DNA of 62,369 nucleotides from an uncultured Bacteroides sp. (lineage in GTDB: Bacteria; Bacteroidota; Bacteroidia; Bacteroidales; Bacteroidaceae), in assembly GCF_958445495.1 (NCBI RefSeq), contig NZ_CAUCSQ010000024.1, forward strand, positions 1-62,369, given 5' to 3'. Position numbers and translations under genes: made by a program. The notes below the pieces were generated by a model that was given only the letters and a program-made list of their open reading frames with translations, had not been told where the DNA came from and ran no database searches. Of the stretch, positions 43,205-52,523 are shown piece after piece (the first letter of the stretch is position 1; every line of letters begins with the position of its first letter).

Positions 43205-44632
43205 ATGAAAATCAGACTAATAACATTATTCTTTTTGTTTACAGTGAGTGTTTCCGTTTTCGGCCAGGAAACGGTAAATGCTATTCCTTTGAAGTATGGC
43301 GCAACCAATGAAGGCAAACGCCAAGACCCCGCCATGCAGAAATTCCGTGATAATCGTTTAGGGGCTTTCATCCATTGGGGGCTTTATGCTATTCCCGGTG
43401 GCGAGTGGAACGGCAAAGTCTATGGCGGTGCTGCCGAATGGTTGAAGAGCTGGGCCAAAGTACCTTCCGGTGAGTGGTTGAAATTAATGGAACAATGGAA
43501 TCCCTCGAAATTTGATGCTAAGGAATGGGCGCGGATGGCTAAAGAAATGGGCGCGAAATACGTAAAGATTACGACCAAGCATCATGAAGGCTTCTGCTTA
43601 TGGCCGAGCAAATATACCCGATATACGGTAGCCAACACACCTTGCAAACGCGACTTGCTCGGTGAGATGGTTAAAGCCTATAACGCAGAAGGTATTGATG
43701 TTCATTTCTATTTCTCCGTAATGGACTGGAGCCATCCGGACTATCGTTATGACATCAAATCCCGTGAAGACAGCATTGCATTCAGCCGTTTCCTTGAATT
43801 TACCGACAACCAGTTGAAAGAACTTGCCACACTCTATCCTACGGTTAAAGACTTCTGGTTTGACGGGACGTGGGATGCCAGTATCAGAAAGAATGGATGG
43901 TGGACAGCCCATGCCGAACAGATGCTCAAAGAGCTTATTCCCGGCGTAACCATCAACAGCCGTCTGCGTGCCGACGACAAAGGCAAACGCCATTTCGACA
44001 GCAACGGCCGTCTTATGGGTGATTACGAATCCGGTTATGAACGGCGTCTGCCCGACCCGGTGAAAGACCTTAAAGTCACCCGTTGGGACTGGGAAGCCTG
44101 TATGACCGTTCCCGAAAACCAGTGGGGATACCATAAAGACTGGTCCCTCAGCTATGTGAAAACCCCGATTGAAGTACTCGACCGCATCGTGCATGCAGTA
44201 TCCATGGGAGGCAATATGGTTGTCAACTTCGGCCCTCAGGCTGACGGCGACTTCCGTGCAGAAGAAAAAACATTGGCTGCCGCCATCGGCCGTTGGATGC
44301 ATCGTTACGGAAAATCGGTTTACGGTTGCGATTATGCAGGTTTTGACAAACAAGACTGGGGATATTACACGCTCGGCAAGAATGGCGAGATATACATGGT
44401 CGTCTTCAATCAGCCCTACAGCAATCTCCTGCTCGTGAAGACTCCCAAAGGAATTTCGATAGAGCATGCTTCCCTTTTGAGTACGGGAGAAGATATTCCG
44501 GTCGTTGAAACCGCACGTAATGAATATAATGTATCCGTCCCGTCGAAAAATCCCGGTGAGCCTTATGTCATAGAGCTTAAAGTCCGTTCCTCCAAAGGCA
44601 GTAAAGGAGTTTACCGTGACGCCTTGACATAA
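43205..44632 (+). CDS. GH29 alpha-L-fucosidase, exported
   Basis: A 475-residue GH29 enzyme that removes alpha-linked L-fucose. A signal peptide is cut near VSVFGQE, with no lipobox at that place, so it is probably periplasmic. Family marks are FRDNRLGAFIHWGLYAIPGG, KYVKITTKHHEGFCLW and the nucleophile Asp220 in KDFWFDGTWDA. The acid/base glutamate is not obvious to me by eye. A small C-terminal beta-sandwich completes the protein. Together with the M60 peptidase it points to fucosylated host glycoproteins such as mucin, although fucose also occurs in plant and milk glycans. Confidence 0.93.
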   Translation: MKIRLITLFFLFTVSVSVFGQETVNAIPLKYGATNEGKRQDPAMQKFRDNRLGAFIHWGLYAIPGGEWNGKVYGGAAEWLKSWAKVPSGEWLKLMEQWNPSKFDAKEWARMAKEMGAKYVKITTKHHEGFCLWPSKYTRYTVANTPCKRDLLGEMVKAYNAEGIDVHFYFSVMDWSHPDYRYDIKSREDSIAFSRFLEFTDNQLKELATLYPTVKDFWFDGTWDASIRKNGWWTAHAEQMLKELIPGVTINSRLRADDKGKRHFDSNGRLMGDYESGYERRLPDPVKDLKVTRWDWEACMTVPENQWGYHKDWSLSYVKTPIEVLDRIVHAVSMGGNMVVNFGPQADGDFRAEEKTLAAAIGRWMHRYGKSVYGCDYAGFDKQDWGYYTLGKNGEIYMVVFNQPYSNLLLVKTPKGISIEHASLLSTGEDIPVVETARNEYNVSVPSKNPGEPYVIELKVRSSKGSKGVYRDALT

Positions 44633-44693
44633 AAGACAGAACAGGGGAATAAGCGTGATTTATTTTGCAACTCTTAAAATATAATTAATACGT

Positions 44694-47564
44694 ATGAAAA
44701 AACTATTAAAGCAAAGAAACACTTCAAGGCGCAGGAATTGCCTGTTTGCGCTCTGTTTGCTGTGTGCAGCCAGTTTTGTAGCCGCGCAAGAACAAGCGGA
44801 GAGTAAAAAAGATGTTCCTTTGAAACAACGTGCAGAGACAAAGAATGTAATTATGGGAAGTCAGGATTCGGAAGTCTCTGTCCAGGCAATCTCTACCGTG
44901 TCGGGTGACAGATTGCAGCACAGGCCCGTATTTATGATGGAATCCACTTTAGATGGAGTGTTGCCGGGGCTATATATCAACATGTCGCAGGGATACCCTA
45001 CGGAACAACGCTCATTTCGTTTGAGAGGAAACACGCCGCTTATCCTTGTCGATGGAATTCCACGTTCGGATGCGAATATTCCGGTCAGCCAGATAGAGTC
45101 CGTATCAATCATAAAAGACGGTTTAGGACTTTCTTTGATGGGTATGTCCAGTGGCAACGGAGTGGTCTATATCAAAACCAAACGCGGGCAAAAAACATCC
45201 ATGAAGATTGATTTTACGGCACAACTGGCTTTTAACCGTCAAATATTCCGTCCGGACTTCTTAAATTCCTATCAATATGCCGGCTTGTTGAACGAAGCGT
45301 TGGCAAACGACGGGAAAGCCCCCATGTATTCACAGACAGATTTAGACCTTTATCGGACGGGAGCCAGCCCTTATACCCATCCTGATGTAGACTGGCAGAA
45401 ACAATTGTTACGTAATTCCGCCCCGGTCCAGCAATATAACCTGAATTTGTCGGGAGGCGGAAAAGTGGCAAGATACTTTATTGATTTGAATGTATATAAT
45501 CAAGACGGGTTCCTGAAACAGGATAACTCGTTGAACAGTTACAACACGCGCGAAAATGTGAAAAAATATTCTTTGCGTACAAATACGGATATCGCCATAA
45601 CCGATCATACCTTGTTCAAGGTAAACGTGTTTGGGCAGATGTACCGTGAGACGACGCCGGGAAAAGCCATCATGGGCAGTATCTACAGAGACATGTACAC
45701 AACTCCGAACAACGCCTATCCCGTTTTCAATCCTGACGGAACGTTGGGAGGCAGCCCGATTTACCAGAGCAACAACTTATACGGGCAATCGGTGCTGTCC
45801 GGTTACTATCTCTATCCGAAAACAGACTTCAACATTGACGCCATTCTGGAACATCATTTCCAGGGAGCATTGAAAGGACTGTATGCCAGTGCCACCTATT
45901 CTTACAACTCCTCTTACCGTGAAGCGTTGAATAGGAGCAAGAACTTTGAAGTTTATTCCTACTGGAAAGACCCGACAGATCCGGATGCGGAAGAGATATA
46001 CCAGCAGATGGCGTCGTCCAGTTCCCAAGCGAATTCCACGAGCTATAATCGTTTGAACCGCATGCAGTATCTTGAACTTGCCGTAGGATATGATTTCAAT
46101 ATCAAGAAACATAATTTCAGGACAAAAGCCCTGTATTCGTATAATGATTTTACAGCCAGTGCGAAGAACATCCCGTTACGTAAAAACTCGGTCGGTTTCC
46201 GTACAGAATATGATTATGACAGACGTTATCTGGCAGAATTTGCCCTTGCGGGAATGAACCTTAATACGTTGAAACCCGGTGAGCAGTGGGGACTTTTCCC
46301 GTCAGTGGGGGCCGGATGGAACATACATAAGGAAGAGTGGTTTAATACTTCCGTCATTAACTCCATGAAGCTGAGGGCCACATTCGGAATAAACGGTAAT
46401 GACGGTACGGGAGCATATTACAGGAGCAGTAGCGGTACTTTAAGCGACTATTACTATACCTATATGAAATATTACAAAACGAGCGATAAGATATACTGGG
46501 GTTCCACTCCTTCGGAACAAACCACTTTGATAGAAGCCAATATGCCTTATCTCACTAAATGGGAAAAAGTTACCCGTTGGAATATCGGTGTAGACCTCCA
46601 GGCTTTCAACAGGAGCCTGACCGCTACTGTAGAGTACTTCCGTAACACCTATGCCGATGTCCTTCAAAAGTCTGTAAGTAAAGACGCCAACCATCTGATA
46701 GGTATGGAACTTCCTAAAGAAAATCTGGGAAAATACAGAAGAAGCGGTATTGAGCTGGATGTAACTTATAACAAAAGATTGGGCGATGTGTCATTTGTCG
46801 CCAACGCCAATGCCCTGTTCTATAAGAGCAAATTGTTGGCTAACGGAGAAAACGCCTATCCGGAATCCTATATGCAACGTGTAGGCGAGAAATATAACCA
46901 GATTTTCGGTTATGTGGCAGACGGCCTTTTTCAAAGCCAGCAGGAAATAGACGATTATCTGGCGACCACCAAAATTGAAGGATACATTCCGCAGCCGGGC
47001 GATGTGAGATACCGTGATTTGAACGGAGACCACATTCTCGACGGAAAAGATATTAAAGCCATCGGAACCAATGCCCCATTGATTGAATATGGAATTTATC
47101 TGGGGGCAGAATGGAAAGGACTGGCTTTCAGCATGCAATGGGCAGGGTTGGGCAATGCCCAGACTACAAATAAAGTCATGCCGTTTACCTTTAATGCGCA
47201 GAGCGGGTACGGACAAGCCCTGGAAGAGCATCTGGACCGTTGGACGCCGGAAAATCCGAATGCAAGATATCCGAGGTTGTCGGCGGGAGGAAACAGCTAT
47301 AATGAGAGAACCTCCACTTTCTGGTTGGAAAACTCAAGCTATTTGCGGCTGAAAAATGTTGAATTGTCTTATACGTTGCCAAGGACGTGGACCTCACGCA
47401 TTCATATTGACGGCATTAAGTTTTTTGTCAATGGCTATAATCTGGTTACAATCAGTGGAATTAAAGACCGTGACCCGGAACTTTTAGGTTTCACGAACGG
47501 AACCTCTACCGGACTGGTTCCTAATACGAAAGCCTATAATTTCGGTATTAACATTCAATTCTAA
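44694..47564 (+). CDS. SusC-type TonB-dependent transporter lacking the N-terminal regulatory domain
   Basis: A 956-residue SusC family barrel. After a signal peptide (cut near FVAAQE) there is only a short charged linker and then KNVIMGSQDSEVSVQAIS directly before the plug (FRLRGNTPLILVDGIPR, SSGNGVVYIKTKRG). The carboxypeptidase-regulatory-like domain of about 80 residues and the usual EVVVxGYG segment, both present in the other two SusC proteins here, are missing. The barrel is complete and ends NFGINIQF. It pairs with the SusD gene 13 bases downstream. Import of mucin-type oligosaccharides or glycopeptides is inferred from the locus. Confidence 0.92.
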   Translation: MKKLLKQRNTSRRRNCLFALCLLCAASFVAAQEQAESKKDVPLKQRAETKNVIMGSQDSEVSVQAISTVSGDRLQHRPVFMMESTLDGVLPGLYINMSQGYPTEQRSFRLRGNTPLILVDGIPRSDANIPVSQIESVSIIKDGLGLSLMGMSSGNGVVYIKTKRGQKTSMKIDFTAQLAFNRQIFRPDFLNSYQYAGLLNEALANDGKAPMYSQTDLDLYRTGASPYTHPDVDWQKQLLRNSAPVQQYNLNLSGGGKVARYFIDLNVYNQDGFLKQDNSLNSYNTRENVKKYSLRTNTDIAITDHTLFKVNVFGQMYRETTPGKAIMGSIYRDMYTTPNNAYPVFNPDGTLGGSPIYQSNNLYGQSVLSGYYLYPKTDFNIDAILEHHFQGALKGLYASATYSYNSSYREALNRSKNFEVYSYWKDPTDPDAEEIYQQMASSSSQANSTSYNRLNRMQYLELAVGYDFNIKKHNFRTKALYSYNDFTASAKNIPLRKNSVGFRTEYDYDRRYLAEFALAGMNLNTLKPGEQWGLFPSVGAGWNIHKEEWFNTSVINSMKLRATFGINGNDGTGAYYRSSSGTLSDYYYTYMKYYKTSDKIYWGSTPSEQTTLIEANMPYLTKWEKVTRWNIGVDLQAFNRSLTATVEYFRNTYADVLQKSVSKDANHLIGMELPKENLGKYRRSGIELDVTYNKRLGDVSFVANANALFYKSKLLANGENAYPESYMQRVGEKYNQIFGYVADGLFQSQQEIDDYLATTKIEGYIPQPGDVRYRDLNGDHILDGKDIKAIGTNAPLIEYGIYLGAEWKGLAFSMQWAGLGNAQTTNKVMPFTFNAQSGYGQALEEHLDRWTPENPNARYPRLSAGGNSYNERTSTFWLENSSYLRLKNVELSYTLPRTWTSRIHIDGIKFFVNGYNLVTISGIKDRDPELLGFTNGTSTGLVPNTKAYNFGINIQF

Positions 47565-47577
47565 ATCAGAAAACAAC

Positions 47578-49365
47578 ATGAAAAAAATCATATATAAAAC
47601 GATTCAAGTTGCATGTATTACGGGTTTGTTGACAGTGGGCGCATGCAATACATTCGAATCTGAACCGTTGGAATGGAATACGGAAGCGGATGTGACGAAC
47701 CCGAAAGATTCTACGGCAGTCAACATGAAATATCTTCACCAGGCTATCTATTTATCCTTGCCGAGCCTGCATACCCGTTTGAGTGATTCATATTTGGATG
47801 CAGCCACTGACGACGGAGTGGCTACGAGAGACAAAGGAGGCAGCAGCAGTCTGGAAAATTATCGGAACGGCAGCTTGTCGCCGGAAAATATCGCCAGTCT
47901 CGACGGCAATGCCTGGCAAAATTTCTATGTCGGCATTCGCAGGGCGAACCTGTTTCTTGAAAAAATCGAAGGCTATCCTTCCTCTACCCAGCTTACGAAG
48001 GAAGAGATAAAGAGAATGAAGGCGGAAGCCCGGTTGCTCAGAGCTTATTTTTACTTTGAGTTGATGAAAAGGTGGGGCGGCGTGCCCTTGTTGGGAGACA
48101 GGGTCATCGATTACGATGAAGACTGGAATATAGCCCGCAGCAGCATAGACGAATGCGCTCAATATATCCTGGATGAAATCAGTGAAGAAAATGCGGCTTC
48201 CTGTTACGCCGATTTATATGGTGTTGCGGAAACTCCTGCAAGTATGGTCGGGCGGGTGAATAAAGGAGTTGCCAAAGCCTTGATATCACGTTTAAAACTT
48301 TACCTGGCAAGCCCCCTTTATAATTCCGGCAATAATTTGTCGAAATGGCAGGACGCTGCCGATGCTGCTAAAGCGGTGATAGACTTGAATGTGTATGATT
48401 TGCATTATACGGCGGAAAAAGAAGAGGGAGCCACGACCGAACCGACTCCGGGCTTATTGGCTCTTTTCGGAGACAATGCCGCATTCACGACCTTGAATAA
48501 GGAAACGATTATGATGAAAGAAGCTTCCGGCAATACGACGTTGGAGTCCAATAACAGCCCGTGCGGCTATCAGAAAAACAAATGCAAAGGCTTGACCAGT
48601 CCGAGCCAGAATCTGGTAGACGCTTTCTTGATGCTGGACGGCAAGACGATTGACGATCCGACCTCCAAATATACGTATGACCCCCAGAATCCGTATGCAA
48701 ACAGAGATCCGAGATTGACATACACAGTATTCTATAATGGCGCCACCTGGCTGCAAAGACCGGTAGAAACCTTCAACGGCGGACTTGACCGATCCAACAA
48801 ACCGGGGCTGTTCACAACGCAAACCGGTTATTATTTACGGAAATTCCTGGGTTTGAATGAGACGAAAGCCGATAATTCCGGTTTTAACGGGGCCTATCAT
48901 CATTATCAGATATTCCGTTATGCCGAGATATTGTTGAACTATGCGGAAGCATTGAATGAAGTAGATACGGAAACCAATAAGGCGGAGATAGAGAATTGTC
49001 TGATACAATTACGCAAAAGAGCGGGGATTGAAGCGGGTGACGACGGGCGTTACGGATTGCCGGAAAACTATTCCCAACAGGAAATGCGTAAAATAATCCG
49101 CAATGAAAGAAGAATAGAACTGGCTTTTGAAGAACATCGTTTCTGGGATATTCGCCGTTGGATGATTGCCGACCGGGATGAATCCGTTATGACACAGCCC
49201 GTAAGAGGAGTTGAGATTATCAAGCAGACCGACGGCACGTTCCGTTATAATTATGTCGATGTACGCACATCCACTTTTGACGAAAGAATGTACTGGTATC
49301 CCATACCGAGAGGTGAAATGCAAGGAAATACGAAATTAACCCAGAATCCCGGATGGAACTATTAA
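47578..49365 (+). CDS. SusD/RagB-type surface lipoprotein (first pair of the glycan locus)
   Basis: A 595-residue SusD family lipoprotein (signal ends TVGACNTFESE). Typical helical segments are RLLRAYFYFELMKRWGGVP and RYAEILLNYAEALNEVD, and the C-terminal marks are IIRNERRIELAFEEHRFWD and YPIPRGEM with NPGW at the end. It binds glycan on the cell surface and caps the SusC encoded just upstream. It is longer than the average SusD, with an inserted loop region in the middle. The next SusC starts 14 bases after it. Confidence 0.94.
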   Translation: MKKIIYKTIQVACITGLLTVGACNTFESEPLEWNTEADVTNPKDSTAVNMKYLHQAIYLSLPSLHTRLSDSYLDAATDDGVATRDKGGSSSLENYRNGSLSPENIASLDGNAWQNFYVGIRRANLFLEKIEGYPSSTQLTKEEIKRMKAEARLLRAYFYFELMKRWGGVPLLGDRVIDYDEDWNIARSSIDECAQYILDEISEENAASCYADLYGVAETPASMVGRVNKGVAKALISRLKLYLASPLYNSGNNLSKWQDAADAAKAVIDLNVYDLHYTAEKEEGATTEPTPGLLALFGDNAAFTTLNKETIMMKEASGNTTLESNNSPCGYQKNKCKGLTSPSQNLVDAFLMLDGKTIDDPTSKYTYDPQNPYANRDPRLTYTVFYNGATWLQRPVETFNGGLDRSNKPGLFTTQTGYYLRKFLGLNETKADNSGFNGAYHHYQIFRYAEILLNYAEALNEVDTETNKAEIENCLIQLRKRAGIEAGDDGRYGLPENYSQQEMRKIIRNERRIELAFEEHRFWDIRRWMIADRDESVMTQPVRGVEIIKQTDGTFRYNYVDVRTSTFDERMYWYPIPRGEMQGNTKLTQNPGWNY

Positions 49366-49379
49366 AAACACAGAATCTT

Positions 49380-52300
49380 ATGAAACGAATAATCATTCTA
49401 TTATTGGCGCTCATGCCGCTCGCCGTATGGGCACAAGTAACCGTCAGAGGAACCGTTAAGGACGACCTTGGCGAAGTACTGGTCGGAGCAACTATTCTGG
49501 AAGTAAACTCTCCGGGAAACGGGACAATCACGGATATTGACGGAAAGTTCTCCATTAAGTTGAAATCGGCCAAAGCAAAGATTAAAGTCAGCTATATCGG
49601 ATATGCAGCACAGACGGTAACGGCTACGGACGGTATGGTTATCACCATGCAAAGCGATGGAAACATGCTTCAGGAAGTAGAAATCGTGCAACAGGGTTTT
49701 GGAACGAAATCCAGGCTCTCCAATATCGCTTCTATCAGCCAGGTCAACGGTATGACTCTGAGACAATCGCCGACATCCACCGTCCAGAATGCGCTTGCCG
49801 GCCGTTTGCCGGGGCTCTTCCAGTTGCAGGGAAGCGGACAGCCGGGTAAGGATGCCGCTGACATATTTATCCGGGGTATCGGGACTTATGCAGATGTCAG
49901 TACTTCCCCGTTGGTGTTGATTGACGATGTGGAATCGGATATCTCAACCCTTTCACAACTGTCTCCTAATGATATCCAGGACATCAGCGTATTGAAAGAT
50001 GCGGGCAGTACGGCCATCTTCGGTTTGAAAGGTGCTAACGGTGTAATCCTGGTGACTACCCGGCGTGGTACGGAAGGCAAGCCTAAAATCACTTTCAGGG
50101 CAGACGTCGGCTTCCAGCAGCCCACTTATAAAAACACCTTCTTGGACTCTTATGAGAGTTTGAAACTTATCAAAGAAATGTATATCAATGATGCAGACCA
50201 GGCTTCGCTGGATAAAAACCAGGACCTTTTCAGCGATGAGGCTTTGGAACATTTCCGCACAGGCGATTCCCCGTATCTGTATCCCAATGTAGACTGGTAT
50301 GATTTGATGTATAAGAAAAGCTCCATGGTACAGCAGTACAACGTGGATGTGCAGGGCGGTACGGATAAAGTGAAATATTTTGTTGCTATCGGCTATACGC
50401 ATCAGACAGGTTTGTTGAAAGACATTCCCAAAGAAGAAGATTTCAATAATGACTATTATTTGAAACGCTATAACCTTCGTTCTAATTTCGATATCCAGAT
50501 AACGAAAGATTTCCTGTTCAAGATTAATGCAAACGCCATCCTTTCCGAGTTGAATGAACCTTATTTGCCCAATCCCGGACAAAGCGGCACTTTCAGTATC
50601 TTCACCCGTCTTTTGGGCGGTCATTTCACACCCTGGAACTATCCGGCCTACAATCCGGACGGAACCTTCGGCATGAAGAGCGGAGAATCCATGAACCCGT
50701 TGGCATTGATGTCGCAAGGAGGTTATGACCGTGAATGGAAAAACAATGTGAATGGCAACATAACCCTGGAACACAAATTGGACTTCATCACCAAAGGGTT
50801 GAAGATAAGAGGCGTGATGGCCCTCACCAACCGTTGGGGAACGAAAAGAACACTCCATCGCGGGACGAATGATTTCTTGGCTTTCTATCGCGATGCGGAA
50901 ACAGGTTCCTATTTACCGATTAACCAGGATGTCTATGTGTTACGTCCCATGACGGTAAGCGAAAGCATCAGTTCGCCTTACCTGCAAATCAACAGCCGTG
51001 TCGATTTATCATACAATAGAAAGTTCGGCGGTCATAATGTAGGCGCCTTGTTGCTCGCCAATTGGTACTCCAACCGTACAGGTTCGGGCACTCCCGGTAA
51101 CTCGATGAGTTATTCGACCCGTATAAGCTATGACTATAATTCGAGATATCTGGTCGAGTTCAGCGGAACCTATAACGGTTCGGACCGTTTCTCAAAGAAC
51201 AACCGTTTCGACTTCTTCCCGTCCATTTCTCTCGGATGGAACTTGGCGGAAGAGCCTTATGCAAAAAGCGGGTTCAATGCGATGAAAGTGAATATGCTGA
51301 AGTTGAGAGGTTCTTACGGGCTTTCCGGTTCAGACGCAGTTCCCGGCGACAAATACGTTTATGTGGAATCCTATAAAAAGAATTATGACTATCCGTTTGG
51401 CGAAGACCCCCGTACGACAGCTAAGATTCCGGCCTATTTCCTGGAGACGATTGGTAATGACAATGTACGTTGGGAAGTGGAAAAGAAGTTGAACCTCGGT
51501 ATAGATTTGAGAATGTTCGACAGCCGTTTGTCCGCCACATTTGAATATTTCTACAATCGTCGTAACGATATCTTGTCAACCCCTATGTCCATACCGCTTT
51601 ATGCAGGATATATGGATGGCGTGTTGCCCATGATGAACATCGGGCGTACGGAAAACAAAGGCTGGGATGCGGAATTCACCTGGAGAGATAAGATTGGCAA
51701 CGATTTCAGCTATTTCTTCCGCGGCATCGTATCACATGCCAAGAATAAGATTATTGAAATGGGAGAAGCGCCCAGCCCGTATGTCCTGAGTATGGAGACA
51801 GGCAAGCCTATCGGTACGATTTTCGGTTATGTGGCCGAAGGATTCTACAATACCCAGGAAGAGATAGACAACGGTCCGGTGGAAACATTGAGAACCCCCA
51901 AGCCCGGCGACCTCCGCTATAAAGATATCAGCGGTCCGCAGGGAGTGGCCGACGGAGTCATTAACGAATATGACAAAGTGGCTATCGGCAATTCGCGCCC
52001 CGATTTCAACTATGGGTTGACTATCGGTTTCTCTTACAAGAATTTTGATTTGAGCACCCTGTTCCAGGGAGCGACCGGAGCTTCGTTAAGCCTTCAGAAA
52101 GCTTTGAAGATTGGCAGTACCGACGGCCGTCCCAGACCGTTGCATTTAGGGAGATGGACAGACCTCGACGAGAACGGCAATAAGATAACCGATTCGGCGC
52201 AGTTAATCGAGATGAATAAGAATGCCACTTTCCCTATTTTAAGCAAAGACCACGGACACAATGCCGAGACATCGACTTTCTGGTTGCGTTCAGCCAATTA

Positions 52301-52523
52301 TATCCGTTGGAAGAATCTGGAAATAGGTTACAGGCTGCCTGAGACATGGGTAAGGAAAGTAGGTTTGAATTCTGTCCGTTTCTATGGTTCTGCACAAAAC
52401 CTGATGACCTGGTCCGAGTTGGGAGACTATCAGGTAGACCCGGAAAGCAGTCGTTTAAGTAATCCCGTGGATACTTATCCTCAGCAGCGTGTGTATAATC
52501 TTGGATGTCAAATCGTATTTTAA
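49380..52523 (+). CDS. SusC-type TonB-dependent transporter (second pair of the glycan locus)
   Basis: A 1047-residue SusC family transporter with all standard parts: signal peptide (cut near AVWAQ), carboxypeptidase-regulatory-like domain (about residues 22-105), the EVEIVQQGFG segment, a plug with ALAGRLPGLFQ and GLKGANGVILVTTR, and a barrel ending in YNLGCQIVF. The frame is open up to 49353, but the ATG at 49380 (MKRIIILLLAL) begins the signal peptide directly and clears the upstream stop by 14 bases, so I use it. The stop codon overlaps the next start (TAATG). Confidence 0.94.
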   Translation: MKRIIILLLALMPLAVWAQVTVRGTVKDDLGEVLVGATILEVNSPGNGTITDIDGKFSIKLKSAKAKIKVSYIGYAAQTVTATDGMVITMQSDGNMLQEVEIVQQGFGTKSRLSNIASISQVNGMTLRQSPTSTVQNALAGRLPGLFQLQGSGQPGKDAADIFIRGIGTYADVSTSPLVLIDDVESDISTLSQLSPNDIQDISVLKDAGSTAIFGLKGANGVILVTTRRGTEGKPKITFRADVGFQQPTYKNTFLDSYESLKLIKEMYINDADQASLDKNQDLFSDEALEHFRTGDSPYLYPNVDWYDLMYKKSSMVQQYNVDVQGGTDKVKYFVAIGYTHQTGLLKDIPKEEDFNNDYYLKRYNLRSNFDIQITKDFLFKINANAILSELNEPYLPNPGQSGTFSIFTRLLGGHFTPWNYPAYNPDGTFGMKSGESMNPLALMSQGGYDREWKNNVNGNITLEHKLDFITKGLKIRGVMALTNRWGTKRTLHRGTNDFLAFYRDAETGSYLPINQDVYVLRPMTVSESISSPYLQINSRVDLSYNRKFGGHNVGALLLANWYSNRTGSGTPGNSMSYSTRISYDYNSRYLVEFSGTYNGSDRFSKNNRFDFFPSISLGWNLAEEPYAKSGFNAMKVNMLKLRGSYGLSGSDAVPGDKYVYVESYKKNYDYPFGEDPRTTAKIPAYFLETIGNDNVRWEVEKKLNLGIDLRMFDSRLSATFEYFYNRRNDILSTPMSIPLYAGYMDGVLPMMNIGRTENKGWDAEFTWRDKIGNDFSYFFRGIVSHAKNKIIEMGEAPSPYVLSMETGKPIGTIFGYVAEGFYNTQEEIDNGPVETLRTPKPGDLRYKDISGPQGVADGVINEYDKVAIGNSRPDFNYGLTIGFSYKNFDLSTLFQGATGASLSLQKALKIGSTDGRPRPLHLGRWTDLDENGNKITDSAQLIEMNKNATFPILSKDHGHNAETSTFWLRSANYIRWKNLEIGYRLPETWVRKVGLNSVRFYGSAQNLMTWSELGDYQVDPESSRLSNPVDTYPQQRVYNLGCQIVF

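Noticed and set aside
43598..44467. A 289-codon open frame opposite the GH29 fucosidase
   Set aside because: Antisense shadow of a strongly biased coding gene; no family features.
49953..50858. A 301-codon open frame opposite the second SusC of the glycan locus
   Set aside because: Antisense shadow; the sense gene has clear SusC motifs throughout.
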